From Polaromonas sp. (GTDB lineage: Bacteria > Pseudomonadota > Gammaproteobacteria > Burkholderiales > Burkholderiaceae_C), in contig NZ_JAAFGZ010000027.1 of the NCBI RefSeq assembly GCF_010365105.1, positions 1 through 64,000 on the forward strand: a stretch of 64,000 nucleotides of DNA, written 5' to 3'. Made by a program: the position numbers and the translations under genes. Below, in pieces: positions 1-12,448 of the stretch. Position 1 is the stretch's first letter. Every line of letters starts with the position of its first letter. The notes below the pieces were generated by a model. The model saw nothing but the letters and a program-made list of their open reading frames with translations. It was not told the DNA's origin and made no database searches.

Positions 1-72
1 GGCGTCGGCCGGCACGGCGCGTACACGCACGGCGCCGGAAGCGGGAGGTTTGGGGAAATTTTGATCGGACAT
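1..72 (-). CDS. 5' end of a leftward gene, product not recognised (partial)
   Basis: An open frame starts with ATG at 72 and runs off the left edge, giving 24 codons that begin MSDQNFPKPPASGAVRVRAV. The Pro/Ala-rich N-terminus is not diagnostic and no domain can be assigned. There is no clear ribosome binding site before the ATG. It is divergent from the DUF2244 gene, so the 230 bases between them should hold promoters for both. Confidence 0.4.
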   Translation of the reverse strand, partial: MSDQNFPKPPASGAVRVRAVPADA

Positions 73-198
73 GGCTGGGCGGTATTTTAGGACGGGCGTT
101 GACTGCACGCGCAACGCGGCTTTTGGGCCAGGCGCGGGCGGCGCGGCGCGGCGGCAACCCGCCATGCCGTATGTCTTGGGGCTGTTGCCGGCAGCGCA

Positions 199-226
199 TT
201 TACTTTTTACCCGGCACAGGTATATT
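199..226 (+). promoter_or_regulatory. Candidate sigma70 promoter for the DUF2244 gene
   Basis: TTTACT at 199-204 and TATATT at 221-226 are separated by 16 bases, a good match to -35/-10 elements in otherwise GC-rich DNA. They lie about 75 bases upstream of the ATG at 302. This is a sequence match only. Confidence 0.4.
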
Positions 227-301
227 TTGCTTTTCCCTGCGCAGATACCGGCCCGTCATGAAGCCGGCCCCGCCGCATCCACCTTACTGCCGCCTCACGC
301 C

Positions 302-862
302 ATGAACACTTTTTCATCGACCGATGCCGGCAGTCAACCTGCGGCAACTGCGGACGACGAACCGCCCCGCTGGCGCCTGAAACGGCGCTGTGCGCTCACC
401 CCGCGGCAAATGCTGCTCAGCTTTGCCACGCTGGCGGTGTTCAGCGCTGCCGTTGCCCTGCCCTTTGGTTTGCATGGCGTCTGGATGATTCCGCTGTGGT
501 GCCTGGTGGAAATCACCATCGCCGGAACGCTGTACCTTTTTTACATGGTGCATGCGGCCGACGGCGAGCAGATCAGCTTCAGCCCGGAAGGCGAACTGGC
601 CATCGAGGTGGTGCGCGGCCTGAATACCCAGCATTACTGCATGAACACGGCCTGGGCGCGCCTGGAACGCGGCGGTGCCCGCAATGACCGGTTGTGGCTG
701 TGCTGCAGCCCGTTGCGGATCGAGGTCGCCACGCAACTGGGCTTTGGTGAAAAGCGCCGGGTGGAACGCGAGCTCAAGCTGGCGCTGGCCGAAAGACGGA
801 CCGGCATGGGCCGTACGCCGGACATGCAACCGCCCGTTCAGCAAGTTGTGAGTCACTCCTGA
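302..862 (+). CDS. DUF2244 family integral membrane protein
   Basis: A 186-residue protein with an N-terminal polar stretch, two adjacent hydrophobic segments at roughly residues 40-60 and 63-82, and a cytoplasmic-looking C-terminal half ending in a charged tail. The arrangement (an RRCALTPRQ-like stretch before two helices, then a basic FGEKRRVERELKLAL segment) fits the DUF2244 family, whose function is unknown. I start at ATG 302. The frame stays open back to 71, but that extension is Ala/Pro/Arg-rich, has no family character and would overlap the candidate promoter. No strong Shine-Dalgarno is visible. A short repeat-like string (AATAGCTGC) follows the stop codon. Confidence 0.7.
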   Translation: MNTFSSTDAGSQPAATADDEPPRWRLKRRCALTPRQMLLSFATLAVFSAAVALPFGLHGVWMIPLWCLVEITIAGTLYLFYMVHAADGEQISFSPEGELAIEVVRGLNTQHYCMNTAWARLERGGARNDRLWLCCSPLRIEVATQLGFGEKRRVERELKLALAERRTGMGRTPDMQPPVQQVVSHS

Positions 863-1067
863 ATCAATAGCTGCAAAGTGTTGCCGAATGTGCGGTACAG
901 CCTTTTTTTATTTGAATTCCGGGAAATTTTCAAGCCGTTCACAAGCCTGAATCCGATGATTCCGCTTGGGTTGAAGGCATTCCGTGCATCGCAGCAGGCG
1001 TCAATGCGGTGTTCGCAGCCCTCATGGCAGCGCCCGTCCGGATGCCGGCCGGCTTTCCGGATTCGGC

Positions 1068-1520
1068 TCAGCGCCGTGCGTCGATGTCCCGGATCAATTG
1101 CTCCATCTCTGCAATCTCCCGAACCTGTGTTTCAGCGATTCCATCGGCCAGCTTGCGAACGCGGGGGTCGGTGATCCGCGCCCGCGTGCTGGTCATGATG
1201 GCGATTGAATGGTGCGGAATCATCGCGCGCATGTACGACACGTCGTCGACCGTTGCCTGGCTTCGGACCAGCCACAGCGACACCGCAAAGATCAGCGAAC
1301 TGGCAATCGCGATGCCCCAGTTTGCGCTGCGGTTTTTGAGCATGTGGGTCATGAACATCAGCATGACGATGGCCATCGTTGCACCCATGACCAGCGCCAT
1401 ATACGCCCGCGTCTCGCTAAAAAACACATGGCCCAGCTCGTAGGTGTTCAGGTACATCAAACCGAACATCACGAGGGTCGACACCAGGACCATGGCAATA
1501 AAACGTCGATAGGGGTTCAT
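1068..1520 (-). CDS. DUF305 family membrane-anchored protein
   Basis: A 150-residue protein with about three hydrophobic helices in the first 95 residues, followed by a DUF305-type helical domain containing the hallmark YMRAMIPHHSIAI and ending in an EIAEMEQLIRDID helix. DUF305 proteins are common beside copper and heavy-metal resistance genes; the HH pair and several Met residues suggest metal contact, but no activity is established. Two ATGs are available. The one at 1520 has GGAGG six bases upstream, whereas the one at 1526 would abut it, so 1520 is chosen. It is divergent from the HMA protein and shares its upstream region with the copper cassette, which supports a metal-stress role. Confidence 0.75.
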   Translation of the reverse strand: MNPYRRFIAMVLVSTLVMFGLMYLNTYELGHVFFSETRAYMALVMGATMAIVMLMFMTHMLKNRSANWGIAIASSLIFAVSLWLVRSQATVDDVSYMRAMIPHHSIAIMTSTRARITDPRVRKLADGIAETQVREIAEMEQLIRDIDARR

Positions 1521-1676
1521 TTTCATCCTCCGGCCAAAAATAGAATCATCGCGCTGGCCAACAGGGTCTGGCGTAGCTGAATGGCGGTGAAGACTGTAGG
1601 GTTCCATCGAGAGGACAGGCCCAGCATCCCTCAATCCAATATCCGCGCGGCCAGGCGGGTTACCCGTAGATGTCGT

Positions 1677-1712
1677 TTGACCTTCCCACAATGGCAAGGT
1701 GGAAAGTATGCT
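1677..1712 (+). promoter_or_regulatory. CueR/MerR-type metal-responsive promoter and operator
   Basis: A -35-like TTGACC (1677-1682) runs into the dyad ACCTTCCC (1680-1687) / GGCAAGGT (1693-1700), separated by five bases. This is very close to the operators bound by the copper regulator CueR and its MerR relatives, which sit in an over-long 19-20 base spacer. A weak -10 lies somewhere in 1702-1712. The HMA protein starts 34 bases further on. No merR-family gene lies in this window, so the regulator must be encoded elsewhere. The site is seen in sequence; the regulator's identity is inferred. Confidence 0.75.
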
Positions 1713-1745
1713 TTTCCTCCATCCAACCTCATCAAGGACCTGCAA

Positions 1746-2009
1746 ATGAATACGTTTGAAGTCAAGGACATGACCTGTGGCCATTGCGTCAGCACCATCA
1801 CCCAGGCCGTAAAAGCAATGGACCCTGACGCCAGGGTGCAGATCGACCTGGCAACGCACCGCGTCGGGATCGAATCCAGTGACGCCTCTGCCGCGCAGTG
1901 GAGCGATGTCATCACGCAAGCAGGCTACACCCCCATCGCGATTCAGGGCACAGCCCAAGCCTCAACACCAGCTGCCACGCCAGCACGCAAGGGCTGCTGC
2001 TGCGGCTAA
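1746..2009 (+). CDS. Small heavy-metal-associated (HMA) protein, CopZ-like copper chaperone
   Basis: An 87-residue cytoplasmic protein with a ferredoxin-like HMA domain. The metal-binding MTCGHC motif is at residues 9-14. The C-terminus adds a short Ala/Thr/Pro linker and a terminal CCCG, an extra thiol cluster beyond the usual ~68-residue CopZ fold. Start at 1746 follows AAGGACC at a suitable distance. It lies directly behind the CueR-type promoter and upstream of a CopA-type ATPase that lacks its own HMA domain, so it is the natural partner to hand Cu(I) to that pump. The copper specificity is inferred from promoter type and neighbours. Confidence 0.85.
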   Translation: MNTFEVKDMTCGHCVSTITQAVKAMDPDARVQIDLATHRVGIESSDASAAQWSDVITQAGYTPIAIQGTAQASTPAATPARKGCCCG

Positions 2010-2186
2010 GCCTTGTGGTCAGCGTTGCTTGAGCTGCCCGGGTGTTCGCTGCCGCACAGACGCCGCAAGTTTTCAGGTTTACAAAAAAGCTTGGCCTAAA
2101 ACCTCGATTCAGTTTCTGACAAATCCCGGAAGTCTTGCTTGCATCGCAGCGATTCCGTTCTTCATGCCAACCACAGGAGCTTTCAC

Positions 2187-2684
2187 ATGCTGTCACTTCG
2201 CACCGTTGCGTTTATAGCCGCCACTTTCACCTTGGGCCTTGCCGGATGTGCCCAGACGCCCGTTCATGAGGATGCACACCATCCTTATGCCTCGCCTACG
2301 GCAGGCATGCCCATGGACGGCCAGGGTGCCTCCATGGCCCGCATGGACGAGCAGATAAAAGCCATGCAGGCCATGCACGACAAGATGATGAAGGCCAGGA
2401 CGCCGGAACAGCGCAACGCCTTGATGGCTGAACACATGAACGTCATGCAGGACAGCATGGCCATGATGGGAGGCATGGGCGGTATGGGCGGCATGAGCCG
2501 TGGCGGCATGATGGGCCAAGGCAGCATGGATGCAAAGCCCGGCATGCCCGGCATGCATGGCAAAGGCGCGATGGAGGGCAACATGGGCATGGACCGTCAG
2601 ATGATGGAAAAGTGCATGCAGATGATGCAGTCCATGATGCAAATGATGACGGACCGCATGCCGCCAGCCCCGGCCAAGCCTTGA
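2187..2684 (+). CDS. Methionine-rich lipoprotein
   Basis: A 165-residue protein with a lipoprotein signal: hydrophobic residues 4-18, lipobox L-A-G-C with Cys21. The mature part is dominated by Met, His and Gly, including MGGMGGMGG-type runs and repeated MQxMM units near the C-terminus. Such Met-rich periplasmic proteins can bind Cu(I)/Ag(I). Start at 2187 has CAGGAG six bases upstream; starting at 2139 would bury the signal peptide. It sits between the HMA protein and the SHOCT protein. I know no named family for it, and copper sequestration is an inference from composition and context. Confidence 0.7.
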   Translation: MLSLRTVAFIAATFTLGLAGCAQTPVHEDAHHPYASPTAGMPMDGQGASMARMDEQIKAMQAMHDKMMKARTPEQRNALMAEHMNVMQDSMAMMGGMGGMGGMSRGGMMGQGSMDAKPGMPGMHGKGAMEGNMGMDRQMMEKCMQMMQSMMQMMTDRMPPAPAKP

Positions 2685-2790
2685 AGGAAGATGAAATGAA
2701 CATCTCACACCTTTCGGCTGCCACGCAGTCAGGCGGTGGGTTTCAGGTATCCGGTGGCGCTGAAACCCTCCACAGGCATGGCTGACTGAA

Positions 2791-3033
2791 ATGCACATGT
2801 TCTCTGGTGGTGGTCATCACATGGGCGGAATGCACTATTTCTGGTGGATTTTCTGGATTTTTCTGGTTGGCGTGCTTGCATTCTATGGATGGGGCCGGTC
2901 AAAAAATCGGCAGCCCTCTTCGCGGGAGACGCCGCACGCGGTGTTGCAGCGGCGGCTGGCCGACGGCGAGCTCACCCCCGAAGAGTATGAAAAGCGCAAA
3001 GCGCTGCTTGATCGGGATGGCACCAGGTCCTGA
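2791..3033 (+). CDS. Small membrane protein with C-terminal SHOCT domain
   Basis: An 80-residue protein with a His/Met-rich N-terminus (GGGHHMGGMH), one transmembrane helix at about residues 17-35, and a C-terminal SHOCT-type motif (LQRRLADGELTPEEYEKRKALL). SHOCT domains are short C-terminal modules of unclear, probably oligomerisation or targeting, function. Small His-rich SHOCT membrane proteins are frequent in copper islands. It follows the Met-rich lipoprotein in the same direction after about 105 bases. Confidence 0.75.
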   Translation: MHMFSGGGHHMGGMHYFWWIFWIFLVGVLAFYGWGRSKNRQPSSRETPHAVLQRRLADGELTPEEYEKRKALLDRDGTRS

Positions 3034-3238
3034 TACCAGCGACCGGTGCTTTCGCCAGTCGCTGGCCATGACATCCGGGAAGAACAGCGACTGTCTGTTC
3101 ATGGGTGGCCCACTCGACTTCAAGCAGCGGCGTGCCCTCCCCTCACGGACCGGCGACGCGGTTATTTGTTGGGAACCCCTGGGTTTGCGGTCGGCGTTAT
3201 TGCATTGAGATTCGGAAGGGTTTTTGCTGGAAGGCGTC

Positions 3239-3316
3239 ATGCTGATGTGGCTCGCGCTGACCGCACTTTCGCTTGCTTTCGTTGCCGTGGACGTGCGCGC
3301 AAATCCTGAAATCTAA
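3239..3316 (+). pseudogene. Remnant or micro-ORF resembling the start of a DUF4396 membrane protein
   Basis: An ATG at 3239, preceded by GGAAGG, opens 25 codons (MLMWLALTALSLAFVAVDVR then ANPEI, stop). The string resembles the first transmembrane segment of DUF4396 proteins often found beside copper ATPases, which normally continue well beyond the NPE for further helices. Nothing after the stop resembles the rest in any frame I could follow. It is therefore either a 3'-deleted remnant or a tiny membrane peptide. The rest of 3034-3482 shows no gene. Confidence 0.35.
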
Positions 3317-3482
3317 AAGTGTCTGTATCGGCAAAGGCGAAGGTATCAGACATGCCAACTGAGGCCGCGCCGCAGATTGAACTTTTGGGAATGATGACCC
3401 TGACGCTCACCGAGTGGATCGCCCCGGATACCCCCCAACAGGGATTGCGGACAAACCATCGAATTCGACGAGGACTTACACC

Positions 3483-5870
<2,388 letters not shown>

Positions 5871-6255
5871 TCCGGCCAATGAAGTTTTTGGCGCTTGTGC
5901 GGGCGTGTTGACTGTCAGTGGTGGTTTTTGAAGCTTGTCTTTGCGCAAGCTGACTCTGCATGCCCCGGGCTCAACCGGACAGGGCTTGTTCGCGATGCGA
6001 TGCGTTGCGCTGCACGTTCAGCCAAGCGCAAGAGCCGGCCCATGGTTTACTCCTGAATTCATAGCTGCCCGCGCATGATGGACGTGCCGAAATGGCATTT
6101 TTCGCTTGAAATTCAGTCCCTGTGCAGAGGTTCAGGCGACCCTTGTCCTGCATCCGGATTGCTCCCTCCCGCCTTGGGCGAAAAGAGAAGTCCGGAGCCG
6201 AAGGCAAAAACCACCGGCCAGGCTGAGCCGTTCCGAATGGAAGAGGCCTTCGGCT
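5871..6255. other. Gene-free spacer between copA and kdpE
   Basis: These 385 bases between convergent genes hold no ORF with recognisable character and no convincing terminator. Around 6049-6066 there is a short string (CTCCTGAATTCATAGCTGC) like the one just after the DUF2244 gene (857-879), apparently a degenerate piece of the interspersed repeat family seen elsewhere in this window. Confidence 0.5.
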
Positions 6256-6963
6256 TCACGTCGCGACCAGCCGGTAGCCCACGGCGGTTTCCGTCAGCAG
6301 GTGCTGCGGCTGGGCCGGGTCAAGCTCCAGCTTTTGCCGCAGGTGGCCCATGTAGATGCGCAGGTAATGGCTTTGCCCGGCATGCGACGGTCCCCACACC
6401 TCGCGCAGCAGTTGGCGGTGCGTCAGCACCCGGCCGGCGTTGGCGACCAGCACGCCGAGCAGCCGGTATTCGATGGGCGTGAGGTGGACTTCCGCGCCGG
6501 CGCAACGCACCAAACGTGCCTGCCGGTCCACCTCGACTTGGCCAAACCGGAACACCGGATCGGCCACTTCCACCGCCGCGCCGCCACCCGCGGCAGCGCG
6601 CGGGCGGCGCAGGTTGGCGCGCACCCGGGCCAGCAGCTCGCCGACGCCGAAGGGCTTGGTCAGGTAGTCGTCGGCACCGGCGTCCAGCGCGGCGATCTTC
6701 TCGTCTTCGCTGCTGCGGGCCGACAGCACGATGATGGGCACGCCCGACCAGCCACGCACGTCGCGGATCACCTCCAGCCCGTCGCCGTCGGGCAGTCCCA
6801 GGTCGAGCACCAGCAGGTCGGGCTTGCGGGTGCCGGCTTCGCTCAGGCCTTTTCTGGCCGTGTCGGCCTCGAACACCTGCCAGCCCTCGGCCTCCAGTGC
6901 GCTGCGGACAAAACGGCGGATTTGCGGTTCGTCTTCAATGATGACAACAACGGGAGTGACCAT
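6256..6963 (-). CDS. kdpE: KdpE, response regulator of the K+ transport operon
   Basis: A 235-residue OmpR/PhoB-type regulator. The receiver domain has the acidic pair E10-D11, phosphoacceptor Asp54 in LVLDLGLPDGDG, and the conserved Lys in LTKPF. A winged-helix DNA-binding domain follows from about residue 135 (LTPIEYRLLGVLVANAGRVL). It is phosphorylated by KdpD and switches on kdpFABC during K+ limitation or osmotic stress. It is the last gene of the kdp operon, 64 bases after kdpD, so sensor and regulator are co-transcribed with the pump here. Confidence 0.93.
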   Translation of the reverse strand: MVTPVVVIIEDEPQIRRFVRSALEAEGWQVFEADTARKGLSEAGTRKPDLLVLDLGLPDGDGLEVIRDVRGWSGVPIIVLSARSSEDEKIAALDAGADDYLTKPFGVGELLARVRANLRRPRAAAGGGAAVEVADPVFRFGQVEVDRQARLVRCAGAEVHLTPIEYRLLGVLVANAGRVLTHRQLLREVWGPSHAGQSHYLRIYMGHLRQKLELDPAQPQHLLTETAVGYRLVAT

Positions 6964-7027
6964 CAGCGCAGTTTAGAGCCTGCGCAGTGCCGGGCAGCGC
7001 AGGGCGCGTGCTGACAGGCGCACAGCG

Positions 7028-9733
7028 TCATTCATTTTCCGGCGCCGGCTCGGGCGGCGTGCTGCGCGGCAGCGTCACGCTGAACTCTGCCCCGCCGCCC
7101 TGGGCATTGCGCGCCACGATGCTGCCACGATGTGCATCGACGATGGCCTTGCAAATCGCCAGCCCCAGCCCGACACCCGGCGTGGCGGATTCGGCCTGGC
7201 CCCGGGTGAATTTATTGAACAGTTCGGCCTCGCGCCCGCGCAGCGCGGGCGGCAGGCCAGTGCCGTGGTCGCGCACGCTCATCACCAGGCTGTCAGGTGT
7301 TGCGTGCGCGTGGATTTCAAGCGGAGGCGCGCCGTATTTGGCCGCGTTTTCCAGCAGGTTCACCAGCACGCGCTCCATCAGCACGGCGTCAAACTCGACC
7401 AGCGGCAAGTCCGGCGGAATGTCGGCCTGCACGGGCAGACCATCGAGCGCGGGTTGCGCGGCGCGAATCGCCGAGCCCGCCACCTCTTCGACCGACTGCC
7501 ATTCGCTGCGCAGGATGACCGCGCCGTTTTGCAGTCGCGCCATGTCCAGCAGGTTGCTCACCAGCGCATTGAGCTGGCGCGCCTGCTGTGTCATGGCCTG
7601 CGCCATGCCGGCCTGCTGCGGCGCCAGTGGCGGCTGCGAGCGCTGCAGCGATTCGGCCAGCCCGATCAGCGCGGTCAGCGGCGTGCGCACGTCGTGCGAC
7701 AGGGCTGCCAGCAGCGTGTTGCGCAGCCGTTCCGACTCCATCTCGACCACCGCCTGCTGGGCAATGTCCACGTAATGCACGCGCTCCAGCGCAATGGCGA
7801 CTTGCCGCGCCAGCGTGTCGAGCTGCTGCAATTGCTCGGGAATCACGAGCCAGCGGGGCCTGGCGGGCTGCAGCGCCAGCACGCCGCGCACCCGCATGGG
7901 CGCCTTCAGCGGCACGTAATGCCAGGGCTGGGCGGACAGCGTGGACGTGGCCAGCCCGGCGGCCTGCCCATGCCGAAACGCCCAGTCGGCCACGCTGGCG
8001 TCAAAGCCCGGCGGCGCCTGGCCGGGCAGCACCAGCTGGTCCCGGGCATCGGTGGTGAGCACCAGCGCCTGGCCGCCGAAGTCGCGCTGCACGGCAGCCT
8101 CGCCGAGTTCGGCCACCTGCGAGTGCAGCAAGGCGGCTGACAAATCGCGCGTCAGCTCGAACAGCGACTGCGCGCGGCGCTCGCGGCTGCTGGAGATGCG
8201 CACCTGAAAACGCAGGCCCGCCGTCAACTGGCCGGTCAGCAGCCCGACCACCAGCATGACGGCGAACGTCACCACATACTGCAGGTCGCTGACCGCCAGC
8301 GACAGGCGCGGCGCGACAAAAAAATAGTCAAACGCAGCGACATTGAGAAACGCCGCCAGCGCCGCCGGGCCGCGCCCGAACTTCAGCGCCACCAGCACCG
8401 TGCCGAGCAAAAACAGCATCACGATGTTGGCCAGGTCGAAGACATCGAGCAGCGGCGTGGCCAGCAGCGTGACGGCCACGCTGCCGGCCACCGCCCAGGC
8501 ATAGCGCGGCAGGCTGCCATACCAGGCGGCTGCAGCGTCTTCGTCGCTGCGCGGCACGGCCGGTACCAGGCGCCGGCTGCTGCGGGCATCGCCCACTTCC
8601 ACGATGTCCAGCGTGGGCGCCAGACGGGCCAGCCGGCGCGTCAGGCTGCGGCCGCGCCACAGCGTGTGCCAGTCCGGCGGTGCGGGCCGCCCGACGACCA
8701 GCGTGGCGCAGTTGAGCGCCTGCGCCTGTGCCACCAGTTCGGCGGCGACATCGCTGGCGGCCAGCACGGCGGTCGCCGCGCCCAGTTCGTCGGCCAGCTT
8801 GATGACGGCCAGAATCCGGTCGCGCCCGGCCTCGCCGAGCCGCTGCAGGCGCGGGGTCTCGACATACACCGCATGCCAGCGCACATTGAGCTGGCCGGCC
8901 AGCCGCGCCGCCGTGCGCACCGTCTGTTCGGCGCCTTCACGCGGGCCGATGCAGGCCAGCAGGGCGCCTTCGGTGTTCCACACCGAAGCAATGGATTTTT
9001 CGGCGCGGTAGCTGCGCACATCGTCCTCGACATGCTCGGCGGTGCGGCGCAGGGCAATTTCGCGCAGGGCGATCAGGTTGCCCTTGCGAAAAAAGTTCTG
9101 CGCCGCGCGCTCGGCCTGCTGCGGCAGATAGACCTTGCCGGCCTTCAGGCGCGCCGTCAGCTCGTCGGGCGTGACATCGACCAGGATGATCTCGTCGGCG
9201 GCGTCCAGCACGGTGTCAGGCACGGTTTCATTGACGCGGATGCCGGTGATGGCGCCCACCGTGCCGTTCAGGCTTTCCAGGTGCTGCACGTTGATGGCCG
9301 ACCAGACATCGATGCCGGCGTCCAGCAGCTCCTGCACGTCCTGCCAGCGCTTGGGGTGGCGCGAGCCCTCGACGTTGCTGTGCGCCAGTTCATCGACCAG
9401 CAGGACGGCCGGCTTGCGCGCCAGCGCGCCGTCCAGGTCGAATTCCTGCAAGGTTCGGCCACGGTAAGGCACCTGGCGCAGCGGCAGCTGCTCCAGCCCG
9501 GCCAGCAGTTCGGCGGTTTCGCTGCGGCCGTGGGTTTCGATGACCCCGACCACGATGTCGCGGCCGTCTTTGAGTTCGCGCTGGGCGGCGCCGAGCATGG
9601 CGTAGGTCTTGCCGACGCCGGCGCTGGCGCCGAAATAAATGCGCAGCCGGCCACGCGCGCCCTGCGCTTCCTGTTGCTGCAGCCGCTGCAGCAGCGCGTC
9701 GGGGTCGGGGCGCTGGTCGGCGGGCAGGTTCAT
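7028..9733 (-). CDS. kdpD: KdpD, turgor/K+ sensor histidine kinase
   Basis: A 901-residue sensor, the usual KdpD length. The N-terminal KdpD domain has a Walker A-like GASAGVGKT at residues 35-43 and LLVDELAH near 112. A universal-stress-protein-like domain follows (about 255-370), then four closely spaced membrane helices (about 415-510), a GAF-like region, the dimerisation box with His680 in ALSHDVRTPL, and the ATPase domain (LLENAAKYG, GLGLAICKAIV). It senses low K+ and phosphorylates KdpE. It begins 18 bases after kdpC. Confidence 0.95.
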   Translation of the reverse strand: MNLPADQRPDPDALLQRLQQQEAQGARGRLRIYFGASAGVGKTYAMLGAAQRELKDGRDIVVGVIETHGRSETAELLAGLEQLPLRQVPYRGRTLQEFDLDGALARKPAVLLVDELAHSNVEGSRHPKRWQDVQELLDAGIDVWSAINVQHLESLNGTVGAITGIRVNETVPDTVLDAADEIILVDVTPDELTARLKAGKVYLPQQAERAAQNFFRKGNLIALREIALRRTAEHVEDDVRSYRAEKSIASVWNTEGALLACIGPREGAEQTVRTAARLAGQLNVRWHAVYVETPRLQRLGEAGRDRILAVIKLADELGAATAVLAASDVAAELVAQAQALNCATLVVGRPAPPDWHTLWRGRSLTRRLARLAPTLDIVEVGDARSSRRLVPAVPRSDEDAAAAWYGSLPRYAWAVAGSVAVTLLATPLLDVFDLANIVMLFLLGTVLVALKFGRGPAALAAFLNVAAFDYFFVAPRLSLAVSDLQYVVTFAVMLVVGLLTGQLTAGLRFQVRISSSRERRAQSLFELTRDLSAALLHSQVAELGEAAVQRDFGGQALVLTTDARDQLVLPGQAPPGFDASVADWAFRHGQAAGLATSTLSAQPWHYVPLKAPMRVRGVLALQPARPRWLVIPEQLQQLDTLARQVAIALERVHYVDIAQQAVVEMESERLRNTLLAALSHDVRTPLTALIGLAESLQRSQPPLAPQQAGMAQAMTQQARQLNALVSNLLDMARLQNGAVILRSEWQSVEEVAGSAIRAAQPALDGLPVQADIPPDLPLVEFDAVLMERVLVNLLENAAKYGAPPLEIHAHATPDSLVMSVRDHGTGLPPALRGREAELFNKFTRGQAESATPGVGLGLAICKAIVDAHRGSIVARNAQGGGAEFSVTLPRSTPPEPAPENE

Positions 9734-9751
9734 GGCGTCAGCTTACGGCAA

Positions 9752-10342
9752 TCAGCCGGGCGCATGGGCGGTCGTCAAGGCATCAAGCGCCAGGTTGAGC
9801 CGCAGCACCTGCACCCGCGCCTCGCCCAGCAGGCCGAGCCAAGGCGTTTCGGTTTCCTGCGCGACCAGTTGCTCCACCTTTTCCAGCGGCAGGCCGCGCA
9901 CCCGGGCCACGCGCGCGGCCTGGTAGCGGGCAGCGGCCGGGCTGATGTGCGGGTCCAGTCCGCTCGCCGATGCCGTGACCAGATCAACCGGAACCGGCGA
10001 CGTGTTGCCGGGATCGGCGGCGCGCAAGGCCTCGATGCGCGCCTTGACGGCATCCGTCAGCGCCGGGTTCAGCGGCCCCTGGTTGGAGCCGCCGGACGCG
10101 GAAGCGTTGTAGGGCATCGGGCCGGTGGCTGAAGGACGGCCCCAGAAATAACCCGGGTCGGTGAAGTTCTGGCCGATCAGGCTGGAGCCGACCGGCTGGC
10201 CGTTCCGCAGGATCAGGCTGCCTGCGGCCTGCGCCGGAAACAGCGCCTGGGCCGCGCCCGTCACCACCAGCGGATACGCCACGCCGGTCAGCAGCGTCAG
10301 CAAGACAAACAGCACCAGGGCCGGACGAAGAATGGTTTTCAT
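9752..10342 (-). CDS. kdpC: KdpC, accessory subunit of the K+-transporting ATPase
   Basis: A 196-residue single-pass inner-membrane protein with a hydrophobic N-terminal helix (about 7-30) and a periplasmic domain containing the family's [10 protein letters not shown] and [16 protein letters not shown] segments. KdpC stabilises the KdpFABC complex and raises its affinity for ATP. It lies 12 bases after kdpB and 18 before kdpD. Confidence 0.93.
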   Translation of the reverse strand: MKTILRPALVLFVLLTLLTGVAYPLVVTGAAQALFPAQAAGSLILRNGQPVGSSLIGQNFTDPGYFWGRPSATGPMPYNASASGGSNQGPLNPALTDAVKARIEALRAADPGNTSPVPVDLVTASASGLDPHISPAAARYQAARVARVRGLPLEKVEQLVAQETETPWLGLLGEARVQVLRLNLALDALTTAHAPG

Positions 10343-10354
10343 GGTTTTATTTCC

Positions 10355-12436
<2,082 letters not shown>

Positions 12437-12448
12437 GGTCTTTTCTCC

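Noticed and set aside
2193-2798. Long His-rich open frame opposite the Met-rich lipoprotein
   Set aside because: ATG codons of a Met-rich protein read as CAT (His) on the other strand; the plus-strand frame has a lipobox and ribosome binding site.
3046-3309. Possible 87-codon gene between the SHOCT protein and copA
   Set aside because: No domain or start signal and Arg/Ala-rich composition; the DUF4396-like frame in the same place is the better explanation.
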